A stretch of 64,000 nucleotides of DNA, from positions 124,221 to 188,220 of the forward strand of contig NZ_AWZU01000010.1 in assembly GCF_000472385.1 (NCBI RefSeq), in the 5' to 3' direction. The translations under genes were made by a program, and so were the position numbers. Of this stretch, positions 54,549 through 63,224 are shown piece after piece. The notes under the pieces were generated by a model. That model was not told where the DNA came from, made no database searches, and saw only the letters and a list, made by a program, of their open reading frames with translations. Every line of letters begins with the position of its first letter. Positions within the stretch are counted from its first letter, which is position 1. Source of the DNA: Bradyrhizobium sp. ARR65. Its GTDB lineage: Bacteria; Pseudomonadota; Alphaproteobacteria; Rhizobiales; Xanthobacteraceae.

Positions 54549-54897
54549 ACAATAGTGAGTTGGCACTGGATCGCTCCGACCATGCCTCATGTGCGGACAT
54601 TAGCAAATCCCGCAGCTCTCCTCCAACTGGAGCGGCCGTCCGGCGGCTACGACAGAGACGAAGTCATCGCCGCTTTCGCCGAACAACCGACAGCAACAGA
54701 CGCCGATCCGACGCTCATTCTGCGCATGGGTCACGCTGACTCCGAGGCGCCAAGCCTGCATGTGCTCGACAACCACGGCTCCGACCATGGAGCACGCAAT
54801 GATGTCGGAATGAACGCCTTTCCCAAGATCTGTGGCGAGCTCTGCCTTGGCCGCGAGGGGAGCGGAATTTTTCGTAGGCCAATGAAACGAACTCTTG

Positions 54898-56436
54898 ATG
54901 CTTGATCTCTGCACGCTAATTGAGCGCCACGCTGCGTTCTTCCCCGACAAACCCGCAATTTGTTTCGAAGGTGAGACTTTAAGCTACGCCGCGTTCAACC
55001 ATCGGATCGAGCGGGTTGCACGCGCCCTGAAGAGCGAGCTCGACATTGAGCGAGGCGATCGCATCGCGATCCTCAGCCTGAACCGGCCTGACTATCTGGT
55101 TCTGCTGTATGCCTGTGCGCGGCTCGGTGCAATGCTCGTACCCATGAACTGGCGTCTTGCCGTCAGCGAGCAGCTGTTCATTCTTTCCGACGCTGCTGTC
55201 AAGGTTCTCGTCCTCGAGAGCGCGTTCGAAGCACTCCTTCCCGCCCTAGCACAGTACCTGCCCAGCACCAACGTGATCGGGTTCGATTTCGAGCCGATGG
55301 GTGGCAACACTTGGGAGTGCCTGCTGCATCGTGGACAGGACGAAAATCGCAATCCGCACACGGATCTGTCATGTCCGCTTCTGATCGTCTACACCTCCGG
55401 CACTACGGGTAGGCCGAAAGGTGCGGTGCTGCGGCAGGAGGCCCTGCTATGGAATGGCCTAATGAGCCAGCACATGCACGGGCTCACCTCCGCCGATCAC
55501 GTGTTGACAGTGCTGCCGCTATTTCACGTCGGCGGTCTTAACATCCAGACCACGCCAGCACTACATCAAGGTGCGACCGTTACGCTTCACTCGCGGTTTA
55601 CGCCCGAGGCGACACTTGCTGCGTTCGAGCGGGACAGGCCAACGCTCAGCGTGCTGGTGCCTGCCACAATCCAAGCGCTTACCGAGCATCCCGGCTGGAA
55701 CAAGGCAGATGTATCCGCCTTACGGGCAATTTCTACTGGCTCAGCGATGGTGCCGCAGCATCTCGTCGAACGTTTTGTTGAGCGGGGCGTAGCCGTACTG
55801 CAGGTGTATGGCTCCACGGAGACCTGCCCTATTGCCATTCATACGACGCTCGGCGGCGATCCGCCCCGTGAAGGTTCGACCGGCCTACCTGGGCTTTTTT
55901 GCGAAGCGACAATTATCGATGACCTTGGGAACGAGCTGCCACCAGGTATTCCAGGCGAGATTATCGTGCGCGGGCCTCAGGTTTTTGCGGAATATTGGGG
56001 TAATCAACAGGTAACCGAAGAGGCGTTGCGGAACGGCTGGTATCACACGGGGGACATTGGCCGGCGCGATGCCGATGGATATTTTTGGATCGAAGATCGG
56101 AAGAAGAATCTGATCATTTCCGGGGGAGAAAATATCTATCCGGCGGAAGTCGAACGGGTGCTCAAAGCGCACCCAGATGTCCTGGAATGCGCCGTCGTCG
56201 GTCGACCCGACCCCCGCTGGGGTGAAGTGCCAGTGGCCTATGTGATCCGGCGCTCGGGGTCTGCGCTTGATGCCGAGCGGCTGACGACTCACCTCCAGCT
56301 TCAGCTTGCCCGGTTCAAGACGCCCCGCCAAATCATTTTCACGAACAACTTGCCGAGAACGGCACTGGGCAAAATTCAGCACTACATGCTCAAAGAAACC
56401 GACGCGTCGAGCCAACAAGGCGACACCCCTAAATAG
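54898..56436 (+). CDS. Acyl-CoA synthetase / AMP-dependent ligase
   Basis: The product is 512 residues from the ATG at 54898 (a TTG lies directly before). All core motifs of the adenylate-forming family are intact: YTSGTTGRPKGAV (A3), YGSTETCP (A5), WYHTGDIGRRDADGYFW (A7), DRKKNLIISGGENIYPAEVE (A8) and PRTALGKIQ (A10, catalytic Lys). It activates a carboxylic acid as acyl-AMP and then normally acyl-CoA. The substrate cannot be told; the overall look is of a fatty or aryl acid ligase. The ATP-grasp gene 150 bp downstream, on the same strand, suggests a small biosynthetic pair. Confidence 0.9.
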   Translation: MLDLCTLIERHAAFFPDKPAICFEGETLSYAAFNHRIERVARALKSELDIERGDRIAILSLNRPDYLVLLYACARLGAMLVPMNWRLAVSEQLFILSDAAVKVLVLESAFEALLPALAQYLPSTNVIGFDFEPMGGNTWECLLHRGQDENRNPHTDLSCPLLIVYTSGTTGRPKGAVLRQEALLWNGLMSQHMHGLTSADHVLTVLPLFHVGGLNIQTTPALHQGATVTLHSRFTPEATLAAFERDRPTLSVLVPATIQALTEHPGWNKADVSALRAISTGSAMVPQHLVERFVERGVAVLQVYGSTETCPIAIHTTLGGDPPREGSTGLPGLFCEATIIDDLGNELPPGIPGEIIVRGPQVFAEYWGNQQVTEEALRNGWYHTGDIGRRDADGYFWIEDRKKNLIISGGENIYPAEVERVLKAHPDVLECAVVGRPDPRWGEVPVAYVIRRSGSALDAERLTTHLQLQLARFKTPRQIIFTNNLPRTALGKIQHYMLKETDASSQQGDTPK

Positions 56437-56586
56437 TGAGCATTGGCGGTGACCGCACATGCTTCATCCTGCGTCGGCGATCTCTCCTCTCGGAGTCACG
56501 GAGCTGGCTCAACATCCTTGTCGGGCAGACCGCGATTTTGGGATGGTGCTCCCGTCGTTTGCGATCGGAGAACTCGGAGCCGGTTA

Positions 56587-57903
56587 ATGCCGCGAATCTT
56601 GATCATGAATGCCGGCACTCCTCAGATGTCCGGTAGCGATCTGACCTCAGTGCAAGTTTCACTCGCGGCCAAGTCGGCTTGGCGCTCCGCTTGGTTTGCA
56701 CGACAGGGCGACGTGATAGTCTCTCCGGTCGCAATCCCGGTGGACCTGCTCCACTATATCGGCGCGACGCTCAAATTCGATCCGTCGAGCGTTTTGGTCC
56801 TTGTGCCAGAAAGTGCCAGGACAAGCACAGTCCTTAGTGACTTCATCCTGGAAGCCGATTCAATCGTAGAGCAAATCAGCCGCCACATTGGACAGAAGAC
56901 GGATTGGTCAACTTGCCCGTGTTACTTTACCGAGGGGGCCGCGCGGCTGGCGAGGATACTTGGCGTAAGCCTGGCAGGATCCGATTTCGCTCTCCAGCGG
57001 GGCCCTGATTTATTGAACCGCAAGAGCCATTTCCGCCAATTGGCGGCAAGCGCTGCACTTCCAATGCCAAGTGGATGGGTGGCAACAACATCCGACGAGC
57101 TATTCAGGGCGGTCAACTCCCTTAGAGTTGAGACCGGCTCTGTGATCGTAAAGCTCGACAACGGCGCCGGAGGAGTTGGAAACGTTGTAATAACCGGGAT
57201 GGAGACCGGCCCGGTGCCTGGGGCAAGAGAAACTCGGAAAATCGATTGGTCGTCCTTTGATCCTGAGGCACTCTGGTCCGAAATGACGACAGCGTCATGC
57301 AGAACGGTTGTCGTCGAGGCGTATCACCCGGCCAGTTCGATGTTCTATCTCGAATTCGAAATCGAGGAGAAAGGTTCAATCGCATACATCAACAGTGGAA
57401 ACATACGTCTGCGTCGAAGCGAGGATCGATCGGAACGGGCCCTCGTCTGGACGGGACTCGAGCTTCCGGCCGACCTCACGATCACTGACTACTCTAATGC
57501 CTACGGGCATGCTTACCGGTTTGTCGAGCTTGCACGCGCGTTGGGTTACCGAGGATTGATTAATATCGATGCGATCTTCACGCCCGACGGGCAGCTGTTG
57601 TTTAATGAGGCGAATGGCCGCTGGGGCGGTGGATCTGTGTTGCACAGCATCGCAGTCCGCCTACTCGGGCCGCACTACGCCCATTCCCACGTGATTTCAT
57701 CTGTACGGGATGTGCGATTAAGCTCCCTCCGATCAGCACTTGACTGTTTGGCCAAGGAAGGTTTGTTATTCGATAATCCACATGGTGAAGGGGTGATCCC
57801 CCTTGCCGTCGATCAAGACGCCGGCACAGTCGAGTGCGCTATAATCGCCAGAGACCGGCTGACGAACCGCAGGTTGGAAGACCAACTGTTGCGGATACGG
57901 TGA
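56587..57903 (+). CDS. ATP-grasp ligase (PGM1-like peptide ligase)
   Basis: The product is 438 residues from the ATG at 56587, giving MPRILIMNAGTPQMSGSDL. The N-terminal part (to about 150) resembles a pre-ATP-grasp domain. The ATP-grasp part follows: RKSHFRQLAASAALPMPSGW, VIVKLDNGAGGVGNV and the metal site region LINIDAIFTPDGQLLFNEANGRWGGGS. It resembles pheganomycin-type (PGM1) ligases, which join a carboxylate to an amine via acyl phosphate. The reading frame continues upstream to 56443, but protein-like sequence starts at MPRIL. With the upstream acyl-CoA ligase it could form an N-acyl or amide product. Confidence 0.75.
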   Translation: MPRILIMNAGTPQMSGSDLTSVQVSLAAKSAWRSAWFARQGDVIVSPVAIPVDLLHYIGATLKFDPSSVLVLVPESARTSTVLSDFILEADSIVEQISRHIGQKTDWSTCPCYFTEGAARLARILGVSLAGSDFALQRGPDLLNRKSHFRQLAASAALPMPSGWVATTSDELFRAVNSLRVETGSVIVKLDNGAGGVGNVVITGMETGPVPGARETRKIDWSSFDPEALWSEMTTASCRTVVVEAYHPASSMFYLEFEIEEKGSIAYINSGNIRLRRSEDRSERALVWTGLELPADLTITDYSNAYGHAYRFVELARALGYRGLINIDAIFTPDGQLLFNEANGRWGGGSVLHSIAVRLLGPHYAHSHVISSVRDVRLSSLRSALDCLAKEGLLFDNPHGEGVIPLAVDQDAGTVECAIIARDRLTNRRLEDQLLRIR

Positions 57904-57936
57904 GTGGATCGGTGTTAGGCCGCGACTAGGCTCAGG

Positions 57937-58350
57937 ACCTCTTTTTTTGATCGATGGCTGATTCAAGGTCTCCGGATTCGGAGGCTTTGATGAGTGATTT
58001 GTTTAGCGCTCGCCGTGTTTTCCCTTGGCGCATGGCCTGCCGAGATCGATGACCGCCGCGTTGTCAGTGCATCGCCTATCTCATTCGCAACGGTCTGCAG
58101 TGGAAGGATGCACCGAAGGGTTACGGTCCGCACAAGACGCTCTACAATCGCTCGATCCGCTGGAGCCGGCTCGGCGTGTTCGACCGGATTTTCGCCACCC
58201 TAGTGGCGGAAGGAACGGTGCCAGAGCGTATCACGATCGATTCCACGCATTTGAAGGCGCACCGAACGACCCCGAGCCTCCTAAAAAAAGCGGCTCTTTC
58301 CCGCTGCATCGGCCGCACGAAGGCGGGTTGAATTCCAAGCTCCATGCGAG
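57937..58350 (+). pseudogene. IS5-family (IS427-like) transposase remnant
   Basis: From the ATG at 57990, MSDLF is followed by broken frames with FPLAHGLP and DDRRVVS, then LIRNGLQWKDAPKGYGPHKTLYNR, FDRIFATLVAEGTVPERITI and STHLKAHRTT, and in another frame GGLNSKLHA. These are consecutive IS5-family transposase blocks with frameshifts. The copy ends abruptly at about 58350 where an IS3-type remnant begins. Confidence 0.8.
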
Positions 58351-58860
58351 ATCGCGCAATCGGCCACGCATAGCCGTGTCTGGAGGGCGGCTGGAGCTAT
58401 GGCGGATCATCTTCCGTTCAGCGCTGATGATCGAGCTGGCGCGCCGTTCCGACAGTCTCATGATGGCCTGCAGATACGCGACAGCCGCGCGCTTGGCGGC
58501 GGGTTCTACCATTTTTTGAAAGCAGCTCGCGAAGGTGGCCGCATCGAGCACCTGCTGCGCCAGGAGCCTCTTCCGCTTCGCGTTCTCCTCTTCCAGCGCC
58601 TTCAGCCGCTTGGCCTCAGAGACGTCCATGCCGCCGAATTTGGCCCTCCAAGTGTAGATTGTCGCTTCGGATATCCCGTGCTTGCGAGCCAGGTCGGCTG
58701 TCTTTGCCCCAGCCTCATGCTCCTTCAACACAGCGATAATCTGCTTCTCTATCCGGTCTGCTTCTGTCAATCCCCTCAGAACACGCGCCGCGGGTACCTT
58801 GCTTCTGTTCGTGGTCGGCAATGCCACCACATGATGGGATTCGACTGGCGATGAAACCCT
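58351..58860 (-). pseudogene. IS3-family transposase remnant (orfA plus start of orfB)
   Basis: Reading on the minus strand: TEADRIEKQIIAVLKEHEAG, TADLARKHGISEATIYTWRAKFGG and EAKRLKALEEENAKRKRLLA (orfA helix-turn-helix and leucine zipper). The start of orfB follows (LSERRASSIISAERKMIRH, PPDTAMRGRLRDL) before truncation at the junction with the IS5 scar. The catalytic DDE part is missing. Confidence 0.8.
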
Positions 58861-59014
58861 CCGTTCGAACCAACCTGGAAGGCTCAGGGTACGCATGACC
58901 ATAGGTGACTGAATCACCCGTTCATCGTCCCTTCAGCCGCTGGCCGGAAACGTGCCACGTGATCGCCTCGTCGCCCAAATCCCGCATCGTCCGCAATCTA
59001 CGCAGCGTCAAACT

Positions 59015-59049
59015 ATTTTTTGAGTCGGTCGACATCATATTCAAAAAAT
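59015..59049. promoter_or_regulatory. AT-rich inverted repeat upstream of the lasso operon
   Basis: ATTTTTTGA (59015-59023) is mirrored by TCAAAAAAT (59041-59049), with a 17-base spacer. It lies about 73 bp upstream of the precursor start. It could be an operator or part of the promoter region; no clear -35/-10 pair could be fixed. Confidence 0.45.
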
Positions 59050-59121
59050 AAAAGCCCTATTTTATTTCACGATGTTAGGTTCCCCGCGCTGGCGATATGC
59101 CGGTCACCCTGGAGAACGTCG

Positions 59122-59253
59122 ATGAATACAACCGCTATCAATGACACGGTGCTGGACCTCGGGGACGCCACCGAGCTCACGGAAGGCCTTGGGGGCGCGT
59201 CCCGCGCCGAGCCCGCGACGGGCGATTATTATTTGGAGGGTGATTGCGATTGA
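59122..59253 (+). CDS. Lasso peptide precursor
   Basis: The 43-residue product starts at an ATG behind CTGGAGAACGTCG. The leader is residues 1-21, ending ATELTE, with Thr at the -2 position, the key recognition residue of lasso leaders. The core is residues 22-43. It begins GLGGASRAEP, so Gly1 can join the side chain of Glu9 to give a nine-residue macrolactam ring, as in the astexin type. The tail reads ATGDYYLEGDCD, with bulky tyrosines at 15-16 that could plug the ring. A single Cys at core position 21 has no partner. Products of the next two genes are the expected maturation enzymes. Confidence 0.85.
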   Translation: MNTTAINDTVLDLGDATELTEGLGGASRAEPATGDYYLEGDCD

Positions 59254-59266
59254 CGTGGAGCGTCTT

Positions 59267-59294
59267 GATGGGATGGGCTTCGGCCCATCCCATC
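59267..59294 (+). promoter_or_regulatory. Strong stem-loop between lasso precursor and maturation genes
   Basis: GATGGGATGGGC (59267-59278) pairs perfectly with GCCCATCCCATC (59283-59294) around a TTCG tetraloop. No T run follows, so it is more likely an mRNA stabiliser or partial attenuator. It would keep precursor transcript levels above those of the enzymes. Confidence 0.8.
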
Positions 59295-59327
59295 ATTTGA
59301 CGACGGGGTGGGCAAGGGACTGCTGCT

Positions 59328-59885
59328 GTGAGCGACGTATTTCAAGCGTGGTCCAATGGGCGTTGGATCAGTCTCGACCTAAACTCCAATCGCTACAGCA
59401 TGAGTACCACATCTGTAGCTTGTCCGCACGAGAGTGAACGGCTGATCAAGACGAAGGCAAAGTTGCGCGATTGCCTGAGTTCACCGCCTGCCTTTCTCCC
59501 ACCCCTCCATCTAGTATGGCACTACGCTCGCGCGGCTCATGCTGCTCGCACGATCCGCAGCCAGACCATCGCTCGCCAACTGGAGTTTCTACGTGCCTCA
59601 CTTCACGGCACCGCACCCGTGTCCGTGGGAGTCGAAAGAATCCATTACTACGCCAGCGTATTCCAACATCTGCGCAATCTTCGGTTTCGCCGCCCGCCCT
59701 GTCTTGAGGATTCCGTTGCGGGGTATCTGTTTTTCTACCCCTACATCGCATCGCTTGAGCTCCTCGTGGGTGTGAAGCAGCCACCGTTCAGAGCCCACGC
59801 CTGGCTGCAATCTGGCGATCTAATTTTGAACGACACGAAGGGTGCTGTGGATGAGTACAGCGTCATCTTGAGATTCGAGAAATGA
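59328..59885 (+). CDS. Lasso peptide leader peptidase with fused RRE (LasB / McjB-like)
   Basis: The 185-residue product starts at a GTG behind AAGGGA. Residues 1-90 hold a short strand region (WSNGRWISLDLNSNRYS) that fits the leader-binding RRE/B1 part. Residues 90-185 are the transglutaminase-like B2 protease. Cys125 (RRPPCLEDS), His157 (FRAHAWL) and Asp169 (LILND) form the triad. Their spacing, 32 and 12 residues, equals that of McjB from the microcin J25 system. It removes the leader so the new N-terminal Gly can cyclise. The stop overlaps the cyclase start (ATGA). Confidence 0.9.
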   Translation: MSDVFQAWSNGRWISLDLNSNRYSMSTTSVACPHESERLIKTKAKLRDCLSSPPAFLPPLHLVWHYARAAHAARTIRSQTIARQLEFLRASLHGTAPVSVGVERIHYYASVFQHLRNLRFRRPPCLEDSVAGYLFFYPYIASLELLVGVKQPPFRAHAWLQSGDLILNDTKGAVDEYSVILRFEK

Positions 59886-61540
59886 GACTCAATGCCGATG
59901 GGCTCTTGGATTCAGCCAACGCGCTTGCATCGATCGTTGTAGACGGCCGGGTGGAAATCACAGTTCTCAACGATATTGTTGATGCCGAGACCGGCCAGCC
60001 GACTGAATTGGAACCAACACACTTCAAAGGCAAGTCTCTGCCAGAGATTCTGGCTCTCCTGCAGGAGCGGTACGCTGGCGATGCGGCTTTCATTGTTCGC
60101 GCGCCAGGCGGCATCGCGATCGTGCGCCCCCTTTTCTCCGAGATCTCCATCTTCTACCAGGTCAGAAATGATGTGATTGAGTGCTGGGCAGGGCTGAAGT
60201 TGCCAGATGCCATTTTGGCGCAACGCCAAGCCTTCAACTTTGGCTATTTGACTGGCGTGATGTGCAACGCGTCCTGGCTGACCCCGGAAACAGGGTTGTG
60301 TGGGATTTTCGAGCTACTGAGTGGCGCGGCGCTCATCGTCTCAAGGGGGACCTTTCGGCAAGTCGATTTTCTGGCGAACGCCGTGGCCAGTCTCAAGACG
60401 TCGGCGGTGTCTTTCGAGGAAGCCGCGGCCAGCTTTCGCCAATTGATCTCGGCGAGCGTCGCTCACAAAACGCGCCGCTATAACGGTGCTTTCAGCATTG
60501 AATGTTCCGGGGGGCTTGATTCGTCGGTAGTGGCATTGGCTGCGGCCGACCTCCATCGAGATAGGCCCCTCTCCCTTCTGAACAGCTACTCAGAGACGGA
60601 TGTCAACGGCGACGAACGTTTCTTTTTTGCCGCGCTAGCCGAGCGGGTGCGCGGCGTCCCAACCTATGTCGAAACGAATGCTCGCTCCTCGATGACCCAC
60701 CTGTCGTCAGAATTGCTGGCTCCAACGCCGCGACCTTGTAAGCTAGCGGCCACGATCGCCACAACGGCTCAACTTCACGAGGCTGCGCAGGCTGCAGGAT
60801 CGCGCCTGGTGCTCACAGGAGATGGAGGCGATCAACTATTTCTCAGAATGCGCCGCTTGACCATGGCCAGAGAGCTGCTTGCCGAAACCCGATCGCCACG
60901 AGAGGCATTGCGCGAGCTTGCCGGCCTTGCGATCCAGGCCCGGGCGTCTGTCTGGCGTGTTCTTCGCGACGTGATCACTGGCCAGAGCAGCCGGGACTTA
61001 CGCCGGCATATGTTCGGTGATCTTCGATTTCCGCAGTCGCCTCTCGCGTCAGTGGGGCCGGACGTCCGTGCAGAGCTAGTACCAGGAGCCTGGTCCCTAC
61101 GCCACCTACCGACGACGCGACTGTTTCAGTTCTTCGGCATGCGTAATCCGGAGCTCAATCGTATCGCATTACGAGGCATTTCGGTAGAAGAACGAAAGGC
61201 TTTTGTGTTCTGGCCGCTGATCAAGGCGGGTCTCCGCACGGCTCGCCGACATCACCACTCTAATGGAATTGATCGTGCACTTGAGCGCGAGGCGTTCCGG
61301 CACGAATTGCCGGACGTGATCTATTATAGGGTTGGCAAAGGTGCCGGTCGCGACATGCTAGTGCGGTACGAATATGGTGCCTTGGTGTCACGTGTCGAGC
61401 GCAGTGCATTGTATCGGCACGGCTTGATCTCCCGCGATCTCCTCCGCTCTGCTATCGACAATTTGTCTTACGACTCAGCGTCTGCACTCGTTCGCGTCTG
61501 CGCTGTTGCCGATTGGATGGACGTTCATGAAATCGGGTAA
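59882..61540 (+). CDS. Lasso peptide cyclase, asparagine synthetase-like (LasC / McjC-like)
   Basis: The 552-residue product has a degenerate N-terminal glutaminase-like part (about 1-190) and a C-terminal asparagine-synthetase ATP-pyrophosphatase domain. The PP-loop SGGLDSS lies at 209-215 (FSIECSGGLDSSVVALAA), and a second ATP-site region is LVLTGDGGDQLF. No Cys2 nucleophile is present, so it does not use glutamine. It adenylates the Glu9 side chain of the core and closes the ring on Gly1. It overlaps the peptidase gene by 4 bp and the exporter by 14 bp. Confidence 0.92.
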   Translation: MRLNADGLLDSANALASIVVDGRVEITVLNDIVDAETGQPTELEPTHFKGKSLPEILALLQERYAGDAAFIVRAPGGIAIVRPLFSEISIFYQVRNDVIECWAGLKLPDAILAQRQAFNFGYLTGVMCNASWLTPETGLCGIFELLSGAALIVSRGTFRQVDFLANAVASLKTSAVSFEEAAASFRQLISASVAHKTRRYNGAFSIECSGGLDSSVVALAAADLHRDRPLSLLNSYSETDVNGDERFFFAALAERVRGVPTYVETNARSSMTHLSSELLAPTPRPCKLAATIATTAQLHEAAQAAGSRLVLTGDGGDQLFLRMRRLTMARELLAETRSPREALRELAGLAIQARASVWRVLRDVITGQSSRDLRRHMFGDLRFPQSPLASVGPDVRAELVPGAWSLRHLPTTRLFQFFGMRNPELNRIALRGISVEERKAFVFWPLIKAGLRTARRHHHSNGIDRALEREAFRHELPDVIYYRVGKGAGRDMLVRYEYGALVSRVERSALYRHGLISRDLLRSAIDNLSYDSASALVRVCAVADWMDVHEIG

Positions 61541-63224
61541 GCCGCTCTTGCCCCCGCTCCAATGGGACATCATCAAGACGAGCCTACAATCTTCCCGCCT
61601 TCTTGTCGCGGCCTTCCTGCTCACGACAATTGCGGCGTCCGGCTGCACGGTGGCCGGGCCGCTTCTGTTCTCACGCGCCGTCGCCCGGCTGGCCAGCGCG
61701 CCACCGCTTTATACGCTCAGCTTGTTGTTGCTGTTTGCCGTCACGGCCGCACTTGCTCGGTGCTTGCAGGACGTCAAGGTGGTTCTGTCGAACCGGCTGG
61801 AACAGGACGTTCGTAATCTCTCCAGCAAGAAGATCATGGCAGCTCTGGTGAGCGCCGAGGGATCGCTGTTTACTCAAAACAATCCGAGCAAGATTTCGGC
61901 AATGGTGGAGAGTTGGCACCAGTCCAATAAGATCTACATCCAGCTCTATTTGATGGTGCTGATGGGCGGGGTCGCCGATATTGCGTTCTCGTTCCTTGCC
62001 GTCGGCGGAGCAGCGAATTGGTCTGTGGCGCTGTTCGTCCTGGCCTACGGCGCCGTCCTCGTACTGATAACGTTGAAGAGCAATAGGGCCACCAAGGTGT
62101 ATCAGGCCAAGGCGCAGGCCTCAACTAACGACGGCTCGAACCTATTAGGAAATGCAATCGAAAACATCGTTTCAATTAGGGTGTTCCGCGCCCAAGCCTG
62201 GATAGCTGAGTTGTATGATCGCCAGACCGACGCCACGCGCCGAGCCTGGCTCGCGTTCTATGGCATCCGGTTGCGCTATGGCGCTTTGCAAGCCACCCTC
62301 TTGTTCGTTCAGTATGCCTCGATCTTGGGGCTTTTGCTGTGGCTCTATGAGCGGCCAGGCCAGATAGGAGGGCTCGTCATGGTGAGCATGATCCTAGTTC
62401 AACTGAACCGGCCCTTCGAGCTTATTGGCATGTCAATGCGGGACATCATCGTTGCGCGTGGGATGGCCGAGCCGCTGCAGGCGTTGCTTGATGCACATGC
62501 CCCACCGGTGCGACCCACTACACTCGGGCGTACCATGCCGATATCCGGCCCACTCACCGTTTCAATCAGCCTGCTTTCGTTTGGTTATGAGCGAGCCGCC
62601 TCGCCGCTGCTCTCTGGGATAACGGGCGAGTTCAAGCCCGGCGTCATCAACTTCATCATCGGGCCGTCGGGCGCTGGCAAATCGACGCTTATGCAACTTT
62701 TGCTAAAAATGCATCAAGGCTACAGCGGCCTGGTGCGCATTGGCTCCTTGGACCTGGCCACGATCGATCCGGAAGATTACTTGGCGCACGTGGGTTACGT
62801 GCCCCAAGAGTCCATGATGATGAATCTGAGTATCCGCGAAAACGTTCTGCTGGGCCGCCCGTTTTCCGATGCGGACGTGTTCTACGCGCTAGAACGCGTC
62901 CATCTGGTTGATAAGGTGACTTCCTTGCGGGACGGTTTGGACTACCGCGTCGGCGAGCGGGGCCAATTGCTAAGTGGCGGCGAGAGGCAGCGCATTGCGA
63001 TCGCCCGTGCACTCATCGCAAGGCCTCGGCTGTTACTCCTGGACGAAGCCAGTTCCGGGCTGGACGAGCAGACCGAGCGCGGAATCTTCGACCAACTTCG
63101 GCAACTTGCGTCGGACACGACGATCGTAGCCATCACGCACCGCCGGGGCGTGATAAGTCCACATGACTACGTGCTAGATTTGTCGCGGTCGGCATCCGCG
63201 AGAGCCTCGCCTGTGCTCGCATAA
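61527..63224 (+). CDS. Lasso peptide ABC exporter (LasD / McjD-like)
   Basis: The product is about 565 residues from the ATG at 61527 (MKSGKPLLPP); a start at 61506 would overlap the cyclase further. Six hydrophobic segments in the first 300 residues form the exporter membrane domain. The nucleotide-binding domain has Walker A GPSGAGKST (near 378), Q-loop YVPQES, signature LLSGGERQR (near 480), Walker B LLLLDEASS and H-loop ITHRR. It is a homodimeric half-transporter, expected to export the lasso peptide and give self-protection. Its 3' end overlaps the convergent GntR gene by 92 bp. Confidence 0.92.
   Translation: MKSGKPLLPPLQWDIIKTSLQSSRLLVAAFLLTTIAASGCTVAGPLLFSRAVARLASAPPLYTLSLLLLFAVTAALARCLQDVKVVLSNRLEQDVRNLSSKKIMAALVSAEGSLFTQNNPSKISAMVESWHQSNKIYIQLYLMVLMGGVADIAFSFLAVGGAANWSVALFVLAYGAVLVLITLKSNRATKVYQAKAQASTNDGSNLLGNAIENIVSIRVFRAQAWIAELYDRQTDATRRAWLAFYGIRLRYGALQATLLFVQYASILGLLLWLYERPGQIGGLVMVSMILVQLNRPFELIGMSMRDIIVARGMAEPLQALLDAHAPPVRPTTLGRTMPISGPLTVSISLLSFGYERAASPLLSGITGEFKPGVINFIIGPSGAGKSTLMQLLLKMHQGYSGLVRIGSLDLATIDPEDYLAHVGYVPQESMMMNLSIRENVLLGRPFSDADVFYALERVHLVDKVTSLRDGLDYRVGERGQLLSGGERQRIAIARALIARPRLLLLDEASSGLDEQTERGIFDQLRQLASDTTIVAITHRRGVISPHDYVLDLSRSASARASPVLA

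Noticed and set aside
59267..59294. Rho-independent terminator after the lasso precursor
   Set aside because: The hairpin is strong, but no T run follows and the enzymes are encoded directly downstream.
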